Below, in pieces: positions 63,800-64,000 of a DNA stretch of 64,000 nucleotides. Location of the stretch: the NCBI GenBank assembly GCA_001939145.1, contig LSRX01000538.1, positions 65,427-129,426 of the forward strand, written 5' to 3'. Position 1 is the stretch's first letter. Each line of letters starts with the position of its first letter. Below the pieces are notes generated by a model, which saw only the letters and a list, made by a program, of their open reading frames with translations, was not told the DNA's origin and made no database searches. Made by a program: the position numbers and the translations under genes. The DNA comes from Symbiodinium microadriaticum. Taxonomy: Eukaryota > Sar > Dinophyceae > Suessiales > Symbiodiniaceae.

Positions 63800-64000
63800 G
63801 CTGTGCTTCGGAACTTCGGCCTGTGGAGGCTCCTCCAGTTGCGATAACAGCCTTAAATTACATGGCTGCGGGCGGTGCTGCACTGCTTTGCGTCCTGGCC
63901 CAGACATTCGCACTTAGGGCGCCGCGAGGCCAAGTGCCGCAGGGGCTGCGCCCGCCGGTCCCCGAGGTCGCCACGACGACCCAAACGCGTGTATGGCTGA
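63800..64000 (-). other. 5' side of the methyltransferase gene, exon not resolved
   Basis: The minus frame stays open to 63913 (PPQAEVPKHSS), but the catalytic PCQPFTR motif expected about 25-30 residues before ENV was not found, so it should lie beyond the window in an upstream exon. Confidence 0.4.

Noticed and set aside
1-64000. tRNA, rRNA, SL-RNA or snRNA genes and CRISPR arrays
   Set aside because: None could be recognised by reading; a covariance-model search would be needed to exclude small RNAs, and CRISPR is not expected in this nuclear sequence.

Overview
The window reads as nuclear DNA of a dinoflagellate, most likely of the Symbiodinium type. The best evidence is a 19-nt perfect match to the 3' part of the dinoflagellate spliced leader (DinoSL) at 1466-1484 on the minus strand, plus a tandem pair of decayed DinoSL copies at 48829-48864. 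Supporting signs are: a gene whose introns can only be joined if GC-AG as well as GT-AG splice sites are allowed; TTTAGGG-type telomere-like tracts; very long microsatellites; a decayed Ty1/copia-like element; and sparse, short exons in a GC-rich background. No bacterial operons, tRNA or rRNA genes, or CRISPR arrays were seen.

Layout. 1-6000: low-complexity, Pro/Gln-rich minus-strand reading frames with one DinoSL relic and a hairpin plus (AAAGC)n(GA)n module. 6000-24200: mostly non-coding, with probable minus-strand exons (coiled-coil gene near 21 kb, membrane or extracellular gene at 22.1-23.4 kb, unknown gene at 23.4-24.2 kb), one plus-strand exon pair at 19.4 kb and a large trinucleotide array at 18.1-18.4 kb. 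24.9-26.6 kb: plus-strand reading frames, the first two resembling retroelement gag and aspartic protease. 26.8-28.4 kb: the longest host-like frame (minus). 30.2-30.8 kb: minus exons. 32.5-36.3 kb: decayed Ty1/copia-like element with an internal inversion. 37.2-38.4 kb: decayed LINE-type reverse transcriptase (minus). 42.9-43.7 kb: degenerate telomere-like array followed by AT-rich simple repeats. 46-47.8 kb: dispersed repeats and a 43-bp minisatellite. 47.8-51.6 kb: a second cluster of low-complexity minus-strand ORFs with tandem SL relics and the same hairpin-microsatellite module. 52.8 kb: an assembly gap in a minisatellite. 54.1-55.1 kb: unknown minus gene. 59.0 kb: exon with a class I methyltransferase motif. 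61.2-63.8 kb: the best gene in the window, a DNMT2/TRDMT1-like cytosine-C5 methyltransferase on the minus strand, cut by the window end.

Most host-like exons lie on the minus strand, as expected of the unidirectional gene blocks of dinoflagellates. The two ORF clusters look like units built as SL - ORF - paired hairpins - (AAGC/AAAGC)n - (GA)n, head to tail, consistent with repeated reintegration of trans-spliced mRNAs. Exon models were made by eye and only the methyltransferase is well supported; most other protein-coding calls are tentative.
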